From Monosporascus cannonballus (lineage: Eukaryota > Ascomycota > Sordariomycetes > Xylariales): DNA of 43,835 nt. Location: the NCBI GenBank assembly GCA_004154925.1, contig QJNS01000402.1, forward strand, positions 1 through 43,835, given 5' to 3'. Both the position numbers and the translations under genes were made by a program. Under the pieces are notes generated by a model. That model saw nothing but the letters and a program-made list of their open reading frames with translations. It had not been told where the DNA came from and searched no databases. This document shows positions 35,716-43,835 of this stretch, piece after piece; the stretch's first letter is position 1, and each line of letters starts with the position of its first letter.

Positions 35716-38158
35716 TAGAGGTCAAGGCAACCTGTTAATACACTTTTCTTCGGTTATATGCTTCTGTGTGTGATGTCAGGGTCTCATAGTAATCTGATAG
35801 GCCAGAACACAGTATTACTCCCAGGTAAGCATAGAATGGTACTTGTACTTAAGTCGCTTCCTATAAGTCCCCCCGACCTGGCCCGAGAATCCTAGAGGTC
35901 CATGACCCCATCATTCCCTCCTCGAGCCTTGTGACCGCCAAATCCATCGGCAGAGAGCCTGAAGGCCTTCGGGCAACGAAGTTTTCTTCCGACTGAGGCA
36001 ATAAAACCCGATGAGATGGTCTGTAGTACACATAGCACGGACTTGGCTGGCTCTCCTCCTTCGACAGATGGGGACCACTTACTGCGATTTTCATTCGAGA
36101 TATCTCTGGCTCGAGGGGTATATTGGTCATAATATATAAGCTTATAGCATCACTGCGAGTGGGAAATCCTTCCTCTCTTAGCACTTCATTGCAACGATGG
36201 CCTCGCTCTGCCCTGGCTGCGGCCGCTCACAGTCCGGGTCGTCCCGGAAAAGCAAAAGTTCTAACTGGCAGCTGATCTAAAAGTCTGTATTCCTAAGAAA
36301 CATTATGGCTGACTTGTGAAATGAGGAGAAAGCTTTCTGATCTTGCCAAGTCGCTGAATTGATTCCGTGATTCGTTTTGCGTCTAACAATCTCCTTCGTC
36401 AGTCGATGGGTCGGTGCTATGGCCGCCCAAGTCTACAAGTTAACCCGCGAGTAGGTTTCTCGTACGGGCTACCTTCTTCCTTTTTGCTAAATGAACAAAA
36501 TGACTCCTCATGAGCTGCCAGTTCAGCTTCTGAGACTTTCTGTGTACCTGTGTCGGAAGCTAACATGCGTTGAGTTTAAGGCTTATTCTAGCAATCGGCC
36601 TGGAGCAGCAAGAGTGGTTTTCAAGATCCTATCACAGAGGTGAGATGCGCGGATCAGAGTGAGTTGACCCATCTCCAGCGTGCGCAAACAAGCATTCGTT
36701 TTCAGTTCCAAAGGGGCAACCCTCCGTCGCTCGGGGTTCGGCACTCGAGAGTACGACCACGTGGAGAATGCTCCTCCTTGTCGTTGCGGTCAGAAAGCCA
36801 AGTGAGAGCTGCGCTTGAATCACATGAAGCTTCTCTGTCTGCCGGAGTGTTTGGTTGCGATTGCGACTGTGGTTGCCTGAGTGTGGTGGCTAAAGTAAAC
36901 GATTCTAAACCGCCTGCGATGGTCGTGCTAGCTGTGATTGCACTTACCGCGTCTCTGCATGAGGAAGAGAGCTTTAGACTATTCAATTGGAAACTACTCA
37001 CTACGGGACAATATGCCGGTCCGATTTGATTATGCAGGCTCAGATTTCCACGATCTGTGGCCGTTCCTGGCGGCTGAATCCCGGCGTCGAAATTTCGCGG
37101 AGCTCTTAGTACTATGGCTAAGCCTACTCAACCCTGACTTCAAGAGTGACCCCTAAACATTAAGCGTACATCTATTTTCTACTAAAGGGGATGGCATTGG
37201 GGACTGGAGTTTGACTAACCTGTAGTCTCGGTAGTTGACTCTCATCAGTAAGATATGGAGGATAGAATCACGCGCTTTTGCTCCAATCCCGAAGATGCAG
37301 CCGCTCCACTAGCGCGTTGCTTGGTTATCAGTTTAGATCTTTATAAAAGTGTCGAAGGCTCTCTGATAATCTTTGATGGGAGTCGGGACTTATGTTCCTG
37401 TCGACCCCATCAAGTCATCTTCCGAGCCAGGAAGTCGGAGGGGGGGCTGCCACGTCCACGGGGGTATACACCAGGGAAATGGAGGGAGAAGCTTCCCAAA
37501 CAACACGTGCGGCTTGAAATCAGCGGGAAGGATTGTCATTCTCGGCTTTGGCAGCAGCAGGTTACCCTGCACTGGGTGAAAGGCCGGTTGTCATAACAAA
37601 GGCGTGGAGTTGGTTAGGCCCCAAGCGGGAATTGATTCGCGAGGCCGAGGCAGTCAGGACAATAACCCGGACCGACTTAGGTATTGAAAGGGTAGTAAAA
37701 AGGTATTAACTGTTGGATATAGTCTCCTTCATAACTATCACTAGTAGGTGGGATGGGTAGATTGAGATTATCTGCTTTGTCATGGGGTGGAACCTTGGTA
37801 TATTCGTGCGACTGTTGTAACCAGTTATGTAAAGACAAAATAATTTAAAAGTCGTCCAGGTGCTCGAACTAGGGGTAACATGCTTTTATTGGGATATGCA
37901 GTGTACAATTGTTCTGCCCAGCATATCTGGGGTTATGGTGAAGTCCATTTTAGGGATGGCTTCCTCGTAGAAGCACAACTTTATAATTAGCAGTTTTATA
38001 TCGATGAACGTACGCACCCAATAGAGACGAAGCGGAGGCGATACTCCTATACCGTGGGGCGACGCTTCTTTAAGTTGTTTTGAGCCCCTTGCCCCACTTA
38101 ATTCCGGCTTGGATTTCGAACTTTAAAGTGAGGGCATATATCGCGCTGACGGGGTGCG
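35716..38158. other. Right flank of P; no supported gene
   Basis: Base composition returns to normal at once. Open frames of 60-130 codons (for example 35861-36184 minus, 36640-37029 plus, 37255-37596 plus) show no family motif and no convincing splice partners. A 26-codon frame starting with a CPGC motif (36198-36278) is too short to support. No RIP signature and no tRNA-like structure. Confidence 0.5.
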
Positions 38159-38159
38159 C

Positions 38160-38404
38160 GGTGCCGTATTATCTCCTTAAAAATCACCCCTTGACGAATG
38201 CCAAGCGGGTGATTCCCCCGACGGGCTTTAGTTCTTTCTCGCTCCGTTTATTGGCACACAGCGTCTCCTGTACTGGGCCCGCTCCTCGACAACTTGATAT
38301 GGTCGAAATATTACGCAGTAAGGAAAAACTAAATCTCTCTGGGGGAGTCTCGTCAAGCTGCTTCGCATTTGCCAAGTGGTTGAATTTAATGAGATAATAC
38401 GGTA
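38160..38404. repeat. MITE-like imperfect foldback of about 245 bp
   Basis: Bases from about 38162 (CCGTATTATCTCC..) align with the reverse complement of about 38320-38403 (CCGTATTATCTCA..). Shared blocks include the terminal CCGTATTATCTC, TTAAA, an AATGC-AAGC block, CTCCCCC/TTCCCCC and TTTAGTT. I estimate about 75% identity by eye, with small indels. The two arms translate to similar peptides (PYYLLK / PYYLIK). A clear target duplication was not found, so the borders are uncertain. It could be a MITE or an inverted duplication of unknown origin. Confidence 0.6.
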
Positions 38405-38411
38405 GCCTCAC

Positions 38412-39049
38412 GTATTAGAGCTTTACGGATGGGTCCCAACGTTTTCGGGCGCAATATTAGGAGTGCTAACTGGGGGGGGCCGGCGGGCTACTTAGGTATG
38501 GAAAATTAAACATACGCACATGCAAAGGTAACCTAAATTGGATCGTTCCTAATAGGTACAATCGGGAGCCGTCTAGCCGTCATGCATAATCGCGGCCAAG
38601 TGACAGGTACCTACAACTTATGACCTTGTGACACCGTCGGAGTTTGCGTGGCACCGGTATTTGAAGACACTGGCACACCACCACCTACCGCAGACTGCAT
38701 ACATACACGCGGCCCTATTTACTGCGCCACACTCTGAGTACTACTTTGCTGCTTTCCTCGAACCAAGGCAATCAATGATCCTTCATTCCAGGAAAACTCC
38801 TCTTGCCGAGTCATTTTGAAAACTTTAAACTCTTTCCACGCAGGACCACGTCCACCCTCTCTCTGTTTCCTCACCGTAGCACTTTTATCCCGCCACATCG
38901 CAGCACGTAACATACGCATCGCATCGTAGTGCATTGCGAGCGCTCGTCGGCCGACCACCATCTAGACCGGTCTACTTCGACAACAACAACAACCACCAAC
39001 AACTGCCGACGTCCCCGTCGTCATCGCCGAGAAAAACCAGACAGACGAA
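38412..39049. other. Upstream region of the CYSTM gene
   Basis: No gene supported. The stretch at about 38840-38880 is pyrimidine-rich (CCACCCTCTCTCTGTTTCC), a common feature near fungal transcription starts. A CAA-rich stretch (38980-39004, ACAACAACAACAACCACC) just before the start codon is likely 5' leader. Confidence 0.5.
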
Positions 39050-39343
39050 ATGTCGTACAAACCCGATCAACCCCCTATGTACGGCGGCCCCCAACAACCA
39101 GAGCCCGCCTACGGAGGCTATCCACCACAGGGGCCCCCGTACGATCCGAACCAGGGCTACTACCAGTCGAACCCCAACATGGGCTACTACCCGCCGCAGG
39201 GAGGACCTCCACCGCAAGGCGCCTACTACCCGCCACAGCAGGGCTACCCGCCGCCCCAGGAGCAGAAGAGCGACTCCGGGGGCTGCCTGGCCGGGTGTCT
39301 CGGTGCGCTTGCCTGTTGCTGCTGCCTGGACATGCTTTGCTAA
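39050..39343 (+). CDS. CYSTM-type cysteine-rich C-terminal membrane-module protein
   Basis: 97 residues in one exon. The first about 72 residues are Pro/Gly/Tyr/Gln-rich and disordered, with repeated YGG, GYYP and YPPQ motifs. The end, DSGGCLAGCLGALACCCCLD, is the hallmark of the CYSTM family: a short, very Cys-rich tail-anchored or palmitoylated membrane segment. Family members in yeasts, plants and fungi are small stress-tolerance proteins at the plasma membrane, some affecting redox or metal resistance. The start is in an AGACGAAATG context. The low-complexity, GC-rich coding gives long overlapping frames on both strands (38929-39739), which I regard as shadows. The molecular partner is unknown. 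Confidence 0.88.
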   Translation: MSYKPDQPPMYGGPQQPEPAYGGYPPQGPPYDPNQGYYQSNPNMGYYPPQGGPPPQGAYYPPQQGYPPPQEQKSDSGGCLAGCLGALACCCCLDMLC

Positions 39344-39810
39344 GTGCACCCGTCTGGATGTGGGCCGACGGGGTGATGTCGAGGTGCGCTGGTACGGTGG
39401 CCAACGGTGGAAACCGAGGGAACTTGGTGGAATACGTGATCGGCTAAAGTATATAATTAAGGTGGCATTGGCATGAGGGCTGGGAAGATTCGTCACCTCG
39501 TCTTCCACCGTGTTGCGAGATCCAACCCCGATGTGTCCCTCTATTCGGGCGGTCCTTGGGTGGTTGAGACAATCAGACGGAAAGCCAGGAAGTTCGTGAG
39601 TGCGTGCTGGACCGGTTATACGGCTAGGGGTATCATCGATATTCGGCGTTTGAGGCGTTCCTAGTAATGTTTTAATCCTCCTAGGAAAGAGACAGTCCAC
39701 GATGACAGACGAGTCGTGCGGCAATACAATTCGCTTCATTAATGCATAATAAATTAATGTGTACCAGGCCTAGAAGTGTACATAACAGTAATGAAAAACC
39801 ATCTCGGTTA
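39344..39810. other. Convergent 3' regions
   Basis: Lies between the stop codons of the CYSTM gene (+) and the monooxygenase gene (-). No gene, repeat or RNA is recognised. The sequence becomes AT-richer at about 39730-39790, as expected for polyadenylation regions. Confidence 0.55.
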
Positions 39811-41440
39811 TCACGCGGCAACTCCGTTCGCATGCCCATTCGCGAGCCCGTCAGCGACAACCCCATTTGTGTGTCCGTTTGCGTGCCCGTCCGCCTGACC
39901 CGCGAGCCCGGCGAAGAGCTCGTCGAACTTCTCCCGCGCGTCCCGGACGCAGTCGTACGAGTAGATCATGTCCTGAACGTCCGGGCTGGCCCACTTGTCT
40001 GGGACGGGCCCGCCCCTCCGCCTGGCCTCCTCGAACTGTCGGTCGCGCTCCTCCCTGGCCTTGCCCTCGCCCAGGTGCAGCGTCAGCCCCGACGTGTAGG
40101 CCAGGGTCACCAGGATCGACGTGCGGTCCTTGCGCAGGAGCTCGTACACCTTGAGCGCCCTGGAGATGACGGCGTCGTCGTAGGCGGGCTCCCTGGGCTC
40201 CCCGCTCCTGTTCGCCCTCCTCTTGTTCTTCTTCCCGTCGCCGGGCGTGGGCGGCGACACCCGGCTCACGACCTCGGCCACCACGGCCGCGTCCTCGATG
40301 GCCATGGCGGCGCCCTGGCTCAGGTGCGGCAGCGTCGGGTGGCAGGCGTCGCCGATGAGGGCGACGGCGCCGCGGCACCAGGTGGGCAGGACGCGGTGGC
40401 TGCGCAGGCGCCACTCGCAGACCTCGCCCTCGGGCACGAGGCGCAGCATCTTGTGCACGAGGGGGCAGAAGTCGGCGTAGACGCGCAGCATGGCCTCCTT
40501 GCTGCCGCGCGTCGTGTAGGTGGCCGAGGGCGCCGCCGCGAAGTTGACGTCGGGCTGGCACGTCGACAGGTTGTAGACGGTCTTGCCGGAGATGGGGTAC
40601 GCGATGATGTGCCGCCGCTCGCCGATCCACCGCGTCGCCCCGTCGGCGTCCAGCAGCGCCAGCAGCTCCGGGTCCGACGCCATCTGCTCCCGCGTCAGCA
40701 TGATCCGGTACGCCGCCTGCCCCGTGTCCTCCACCTCGGCCGCGACGCCCTCGCGCCGCAGCAGCGCCGCCCGCACCGTCGACTTGATGCCGTCGGCGCC
40801 CAGCAGCAGGTCCGCCTCGACGTCGACCGGCGCGGGCGCGCCGCGCTCCCGCACCCTGAAGACGACGGCGGGCCCCCTCCTCCCGCCGGACCGCTGCTCG
40901 TCCCCGTCCCCGAAGGAGACGATGTCCACGAGCGCCGTGGCGAAGTGGAAGGCGACGGCGGGCTCGGCGCGGCAGGCGTCGTAGAGCGCGCCCGCCAGCG
41001 ATGCGCGGTGGCCCGTACAGTGCGGGTAGCCGTACTTGGCGGCGATGTCGGGCATGGGGACGCAGGCGAGCTCGCGACCGCTGGCGCCGTCGCAGATGCT
41101 GCTGAAGCGGAGGTTGGTGGCCTCGGCCTGGAGCCTGGTCCCGGCCCAGCACCCCCAGCGGTCCAGCACGCGCACCAGGTTCGGCGCCAGCTGGATCCCG
41201 GCCCCGACGAACCCCAGGTTCGACGCCGTCTCATACACGTCGATACGCTTGAAGCCCTTCCGCGCGAACGCGAGCGCCGTCGCCAGGCCGCCCATGCCTG
41301 CCGTGCGGATTTGCTCCGTCAGTAAATAGTTGCGCCGAGCGTTCCCCGGCCTATGCCCAAAACTCGCGCCGTGGGTAGAGGAGATGCGCTGACTTACCCG
41401 CGCCGATGATGGCTATTCTTAGATCCGTTGCCTCTGCCAT
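39811..41440 (-). CDS. FAD-dependent monooxygenase, salicylate-hydroxylase-like (group A flavoprotein)
   Basis: Two exons: 41440-41398 and 41297-39811. The intron 41397-41298 (GTAAGT donor, GGCAG acceptor, 100 nt) falls inside the codon that completes the dinucleotide-binding motif, so calling only the long frame loses the FAD fold. The product is about 509 aa. Motifs: GAGMGG at 13-18 (GxGxxG), an acidic residue ending beta-2 (VYE, Glu37), GADGIKSTVR (about 181) and LIGDACHPTLPHLSQGAAMAIEDA-type FAD ribose site (Gly-Asp about 330-331). These define NAD(P)H-dependent aromatic hydroxylases. The substrate may be a phenolic such as salicylate or a secondary metabolite; not decidable here. The C-terminus ends in a low-complexity tail with recurring NGH and NGV units after the conserved domain. 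No neighbouring biosynthetic gene is evident. Confidence 0.93.
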
Positions 41441-42770
41441 GTTTTCACGCCGGCTGTGTGATGTAAGACACTGCTGCTATCTGGACATGCGGCGAGAATA
41501 CGAAGTACGGCTACGGTGCACAACCCTCAAGTCTAAATGTCCCGTCGCCAAATTGGGTTGGCCCCCATGGTAGGTCCTCCTAAAGGGCCAGCTCACCCAG
41601 GAAAATACCGTGGCCAAATATCGGATATACATATGGAACCGGCATTGAACCAGCGCCGGCTATCTGGACTACTGGGTCGCACACGAATTAAGATCTATTG
41701 GCCGGCAATGCGCGAACTCGACGAAAAGGGGGTAGATCTCCCCGGAAGGTGGGGATTTATAGTGCTGCGCTTCCCGGCTAATGAGGGGTTATTCACGCAG
41801 ACGTGTAGGCGATTTTCGGCATTGTGGATGCATCTATCGTTTAGATTGGGGGTAATTGTTTTGCCGTAGGACTCTCTTCCCAGTTTGATGAAGTTGGAGT
41901 TGCCCAGCTTCTGATGTTGTCCATAGGAGGTACTGGGTGCTTGGAGGTGGCAGTTGTCATATGAGATAGCCCTAGTTGTTGAATCTTTTTCAAAACCAGC
42001 TGCCAGATGGCAAGACTGACAGAGAGGAAATAGGTGCCGTGAGGCCACACCTACGAATAGGTAGAGAGCCTACTTAGTACGCATATTATATGCCCATTCT
42101 GCGGATATTACCCAGGTCCGGCAGTCGACGTAATTGACGTACCAGTATCTTCAGGGTCAGCCTGATTCCTGGATAACACTCCAGTGTTGTCATGCGCAGG
42201 ATACCTGTAGTGGGCTCCCGTCGCTCCGGGATTTTGGCGGTCGGGACGATGACCGGCAACACCAGTACGATCGATTAGTGCCAAGTCAGCCGACCGCCTA
42301 TCGCACCTGGGGCATTTTTTGTTAATTAGCCCCACAGGCCCTGCTGTTGCCATGAAACGTTAAAAATGTAGAGTCCATTAGAAATTGTATGAGATGTACA
42401 TAAACCACTTGCTTCCAGATCTATTTTTGGCAGATGGCGATATTGCTAAGCAAGACAAAACAATTGGGTTATGTTTATCGGATGTAAATTTATATGCGGG
42501 CTTACATTCACATTCAAGCCACCGGGTGGAGCAAACTTACGGAAAATACCCCTTGCGTAATTTATTACGGGTTGTAGCCATAATTTTAATAACTGGGCTT
42601 CAAACAAGCCGACACCGAATAAACGCGGATCTCATATTGGACGGGAGAGCCGCAGCCGAAAGTCTGAGTGAAACGCAACGACGTAACGGACATCAAGCTA
42701 GACTAACAACAGGGGTATTCTCCAAAACCGAAGGAATCTGAAAAACCGCACAGCCCCATCACCTACTCCA
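41441..42770. other. Divergent intergenic region; no supported gene
   Basis: Separates the monooxygenase (-) from ribokinase (+) and must hold both promoters. Open frames of 60-118 codons (41537-41869 plus, 41695-42048 minus, 42385-42741 plus) have no recognisable motif. No transposon ends, RIP or RNA genes seen. Confidence 0.5.
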
Positions 42771-42778
42771 TATAAAAA
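42771..42778 (+). promoter_or_regulatory. TATA-like TATAAAAA directly before the ribokinase ATG
   Basis: A consensus-grade TATAAAAA ends two bases before ATG 42781. It is too close to serve that start codon, because initiation about 30 bases or more downstream would begin inside the coding sequence. Either it is fortuitous (an A-rich leader) or a shorter transcript exists. Confidence 0.3.
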
Positions 42779-42780
42779 CC

Positions 42781-43770
42781 ATGGCGGCCGGCAACAGGAT
42801 CCCCCTCATAACCGTCCTCGGCTCCCTCAACATCGACCTGGTCTCGTACGTGCCGCACCACCCGCTGCCGGGCGAGACCATGACGTCGTCGCGGTTCGCC
42901 GTCTCGCCGGGCGGCAAGGGCGCGAACCAGGCCGTGGCGTGCGCGAAGCTGTCGCGGGCGCGGGGGGACGCCGACGCCTCCTCGGCGTCCGCCTCGGCGC
43001 ACGTGCGCATGGTCGGGGCCGTCGGGGCCGAGGGCGACGCGCACGGCGACCTGCTGCTGTCGAACCTGCGCGCGCACGGCGTCGACGCCTCGGGCGTGCG
43101 GCGGCCCGCGGGCCTCGGGACCGGCGTCGCCGTCATCATCGTCGACGAGCCGACGGGCCAGAACCGCATCGTGCTGTCGCCCGAGGCCAACCACCACCCG
43201 GGGCCGGCGGACTTCGAGGCGGGGCTCCCCGCTCCGCGCCCCGACCTCCTCGTCATGCAGCTCGAGATCCCGCTGCCGGCCGTGCTGGCGGCGCTGCGGG
43301 CGGCGCGCTCCTCGGGGACGCCCGTGCTGCTGAACCCGGCGCCCGCGGTGCCCCTGCCCGAAGACGCGTACGCGGGGCTCGCGCACCTCGTCGTCAACGA
43401 AACCGAGGCGGCGATCCTGGGCGGCGTGGCCGAGGCCGAGCTCGAGACCGAGGCCGGCCTCGAGGCCGTGGGCGCCGGGTTCCTGGCCCGCGGCGTGCGC
43501 AACGTCATCGTGACGCTCGGCGGGCGCGGCGTCTTCTACATGTCCGCGGACAACGGCGGCGCTAAGGGGCTGGTGCCCGCCGAGAAGGCGAAGGTCGTCG
43601 ACACCACGGCCGCCGGCGACACCTTCGTCGGGGCCTACGCGCTCGAGGTCGTGTCTGGGAAGTTTGACATCGCCGCCGCCGTGCGAAAGGCGAACCGCGC
43701 CGCCGCGAAGACGGTCGAGAGGCTGGGGGCGCAGGATTCGATTCCTTGGCGTGATGAGCTAGAGAGCTAG
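42781..43770 (+). CDS. RBK1: Ribokinase (PfkB family)
   Basis: 329 residues, one exon. It phosphorylates D-ribose at O5 with ATP, feeding ribose into the pentose phosphate pathway in the cytosol. Family marks: an N-terminal GSLNIDL with the sugar-contacting Asn and Asp (17 and 19), GGKGANQ at 44-50 (PfkB signature 1), NRIVLSPEAN, the LLNPAPA strand, VVNETEA, VIVTLGGRGV, and DTTAAGDTFVGAYA at about 274-287 with the catalytic Asp at about 280 (PfkB signature 2). Length is normal for fungal ribokinases (about 310-340). An Ala/Ser insertion (about 60-72, DADASSASASAH) is unusual but sits in a surface region. Very GC-rich third positions contrast with the desert. The long antisense frame here (42759-43508) is a composition shadow. 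Confidence 0.95.
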   Translation: MAAGNRIPLITVLGSLNIDLVSYVPHHPLPGETMTSSRFAVSPGGKGANQAVACAKLSRARGDADASSASASAHVRMVGAVGAEGDAHGDLLLSNLRAHGVDASGVRRPAGLGTGVAVIIVDEPTGQNRIVLSPEANHHPGPADFEAGLPAPRPDLLVMQLEIPLPAVLAALRAARSSGTPVLLNPAPAVPLPEDAYAGLAHLVVNETEAAILGGVAEAELETEAGLEAVGAGFLARGVRNVIVTLGGRGVFYMSADNGGAKGLVPAEKAKVVDTTAAGDTFVGAYALEVVSGKFDIAAAVRKANRAAAKTVERLGAQDSIPWRDELES

Positions 43771-43835
43771 GGGGGTGATGGCGGTGACGAGAAAACCTTC
43801 TGCATCGGATTGGGGGGAGTGGCGTTCGGAGGCTA

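Noticed and set aside
36198..36278. 26-codon frame beginning with a CPGC motif
   Set aside because: Too short, no continuation through plausible splice sites, and no second metal-binding pair.
38929..39739. Long overlapping frames (172, 180 and 255 codons) around the CYSTM gene
   Set aside because: Out-of-frame readings of the Pro/Gly/Tyr repeat region and leader; low complexity and no family features.
39742..41325. 527-codon open frame on the plus strand opposite the monooxygenase
   Set aside because: GC-rich antisense shadow. Its product is Arg/Pro/Val-rich with no motif, while the minus strand has all FAD-binding motifs and a fitting intron.
42759..43565. Antisense and shifted frames of 207-249 codons over ribokinase
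   Set aside because: Arg/Ala-rich composition shadows of a gene with very GC-rich third positions.

Overview
The window looks like nuclear DNA of a filamentous ascomycete (Pezizomycotina, probably Sordariomycetes). The reasons are short spliceosomal introns (52-114 nt) with CTAAC-type branch sites, GC-rich genes for typical fungal families, and a roughly 28-kb AT-rich block with the C-to-T / G-to-A scarring of repeat-induced point mutation (RIP). No RNA gene or CRISPR array was found.

Left gene block (1-5547): a partial secreted-type Thr/Ser-rich then Gly-rich protein (+), a secreted PEBP-family protein (-, with an apparent one-base frameshift), and a secreted GH114 alpha-1,4-galactosaminidase-like enzyme (-). 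All three are multi-exon, so simple ORF calling breaks or misses them.

Central desert (5548-35715): a Russian doll of transposons. The outer shell is P, a pogo/Fot1-like DNA transposon with perfect 44-bp terminal inverted repeats beside TA dinucleotides. Its transposase is cut in two by LTR retrotransposon A (5988-34299, target duplication GATAG). A contains C on the opposite strand (6473-27380). C contains D (8115-22098, duplication ATTAT). D contains B (12466-19076, duplication ACGAT). All four retroelements are RIP-ruined Ty3/gypsy chromoviruses with recognisable protease, reverse transcriptase, integrase and chromodomain remnants. Two short LTR-like insertions without RIP (28213-28659 and 29998-30172) sit in A with 5-bp duplications, and both can be checked against undamaged sites in the paralogous elements of this same window.

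Right gene block (35716-43835): about 3.3 kb without a recognisable gene but with an imperfect MITE-like foldback, then a small CYSTM-type Cys-rich membrane-tail protein (+), a FAD-dependent monooxygenase of the salicylate-hydroxylase type (-, two exons), about 1.3 kb of unassigned sequence, and a ribokinase (+). The genes do not form an evident pathway cluster. The notable content is the layered transposon history: P, then A, C, D and B in that order, heavy RIP, and two LTR insertions that carry no RIP scars.
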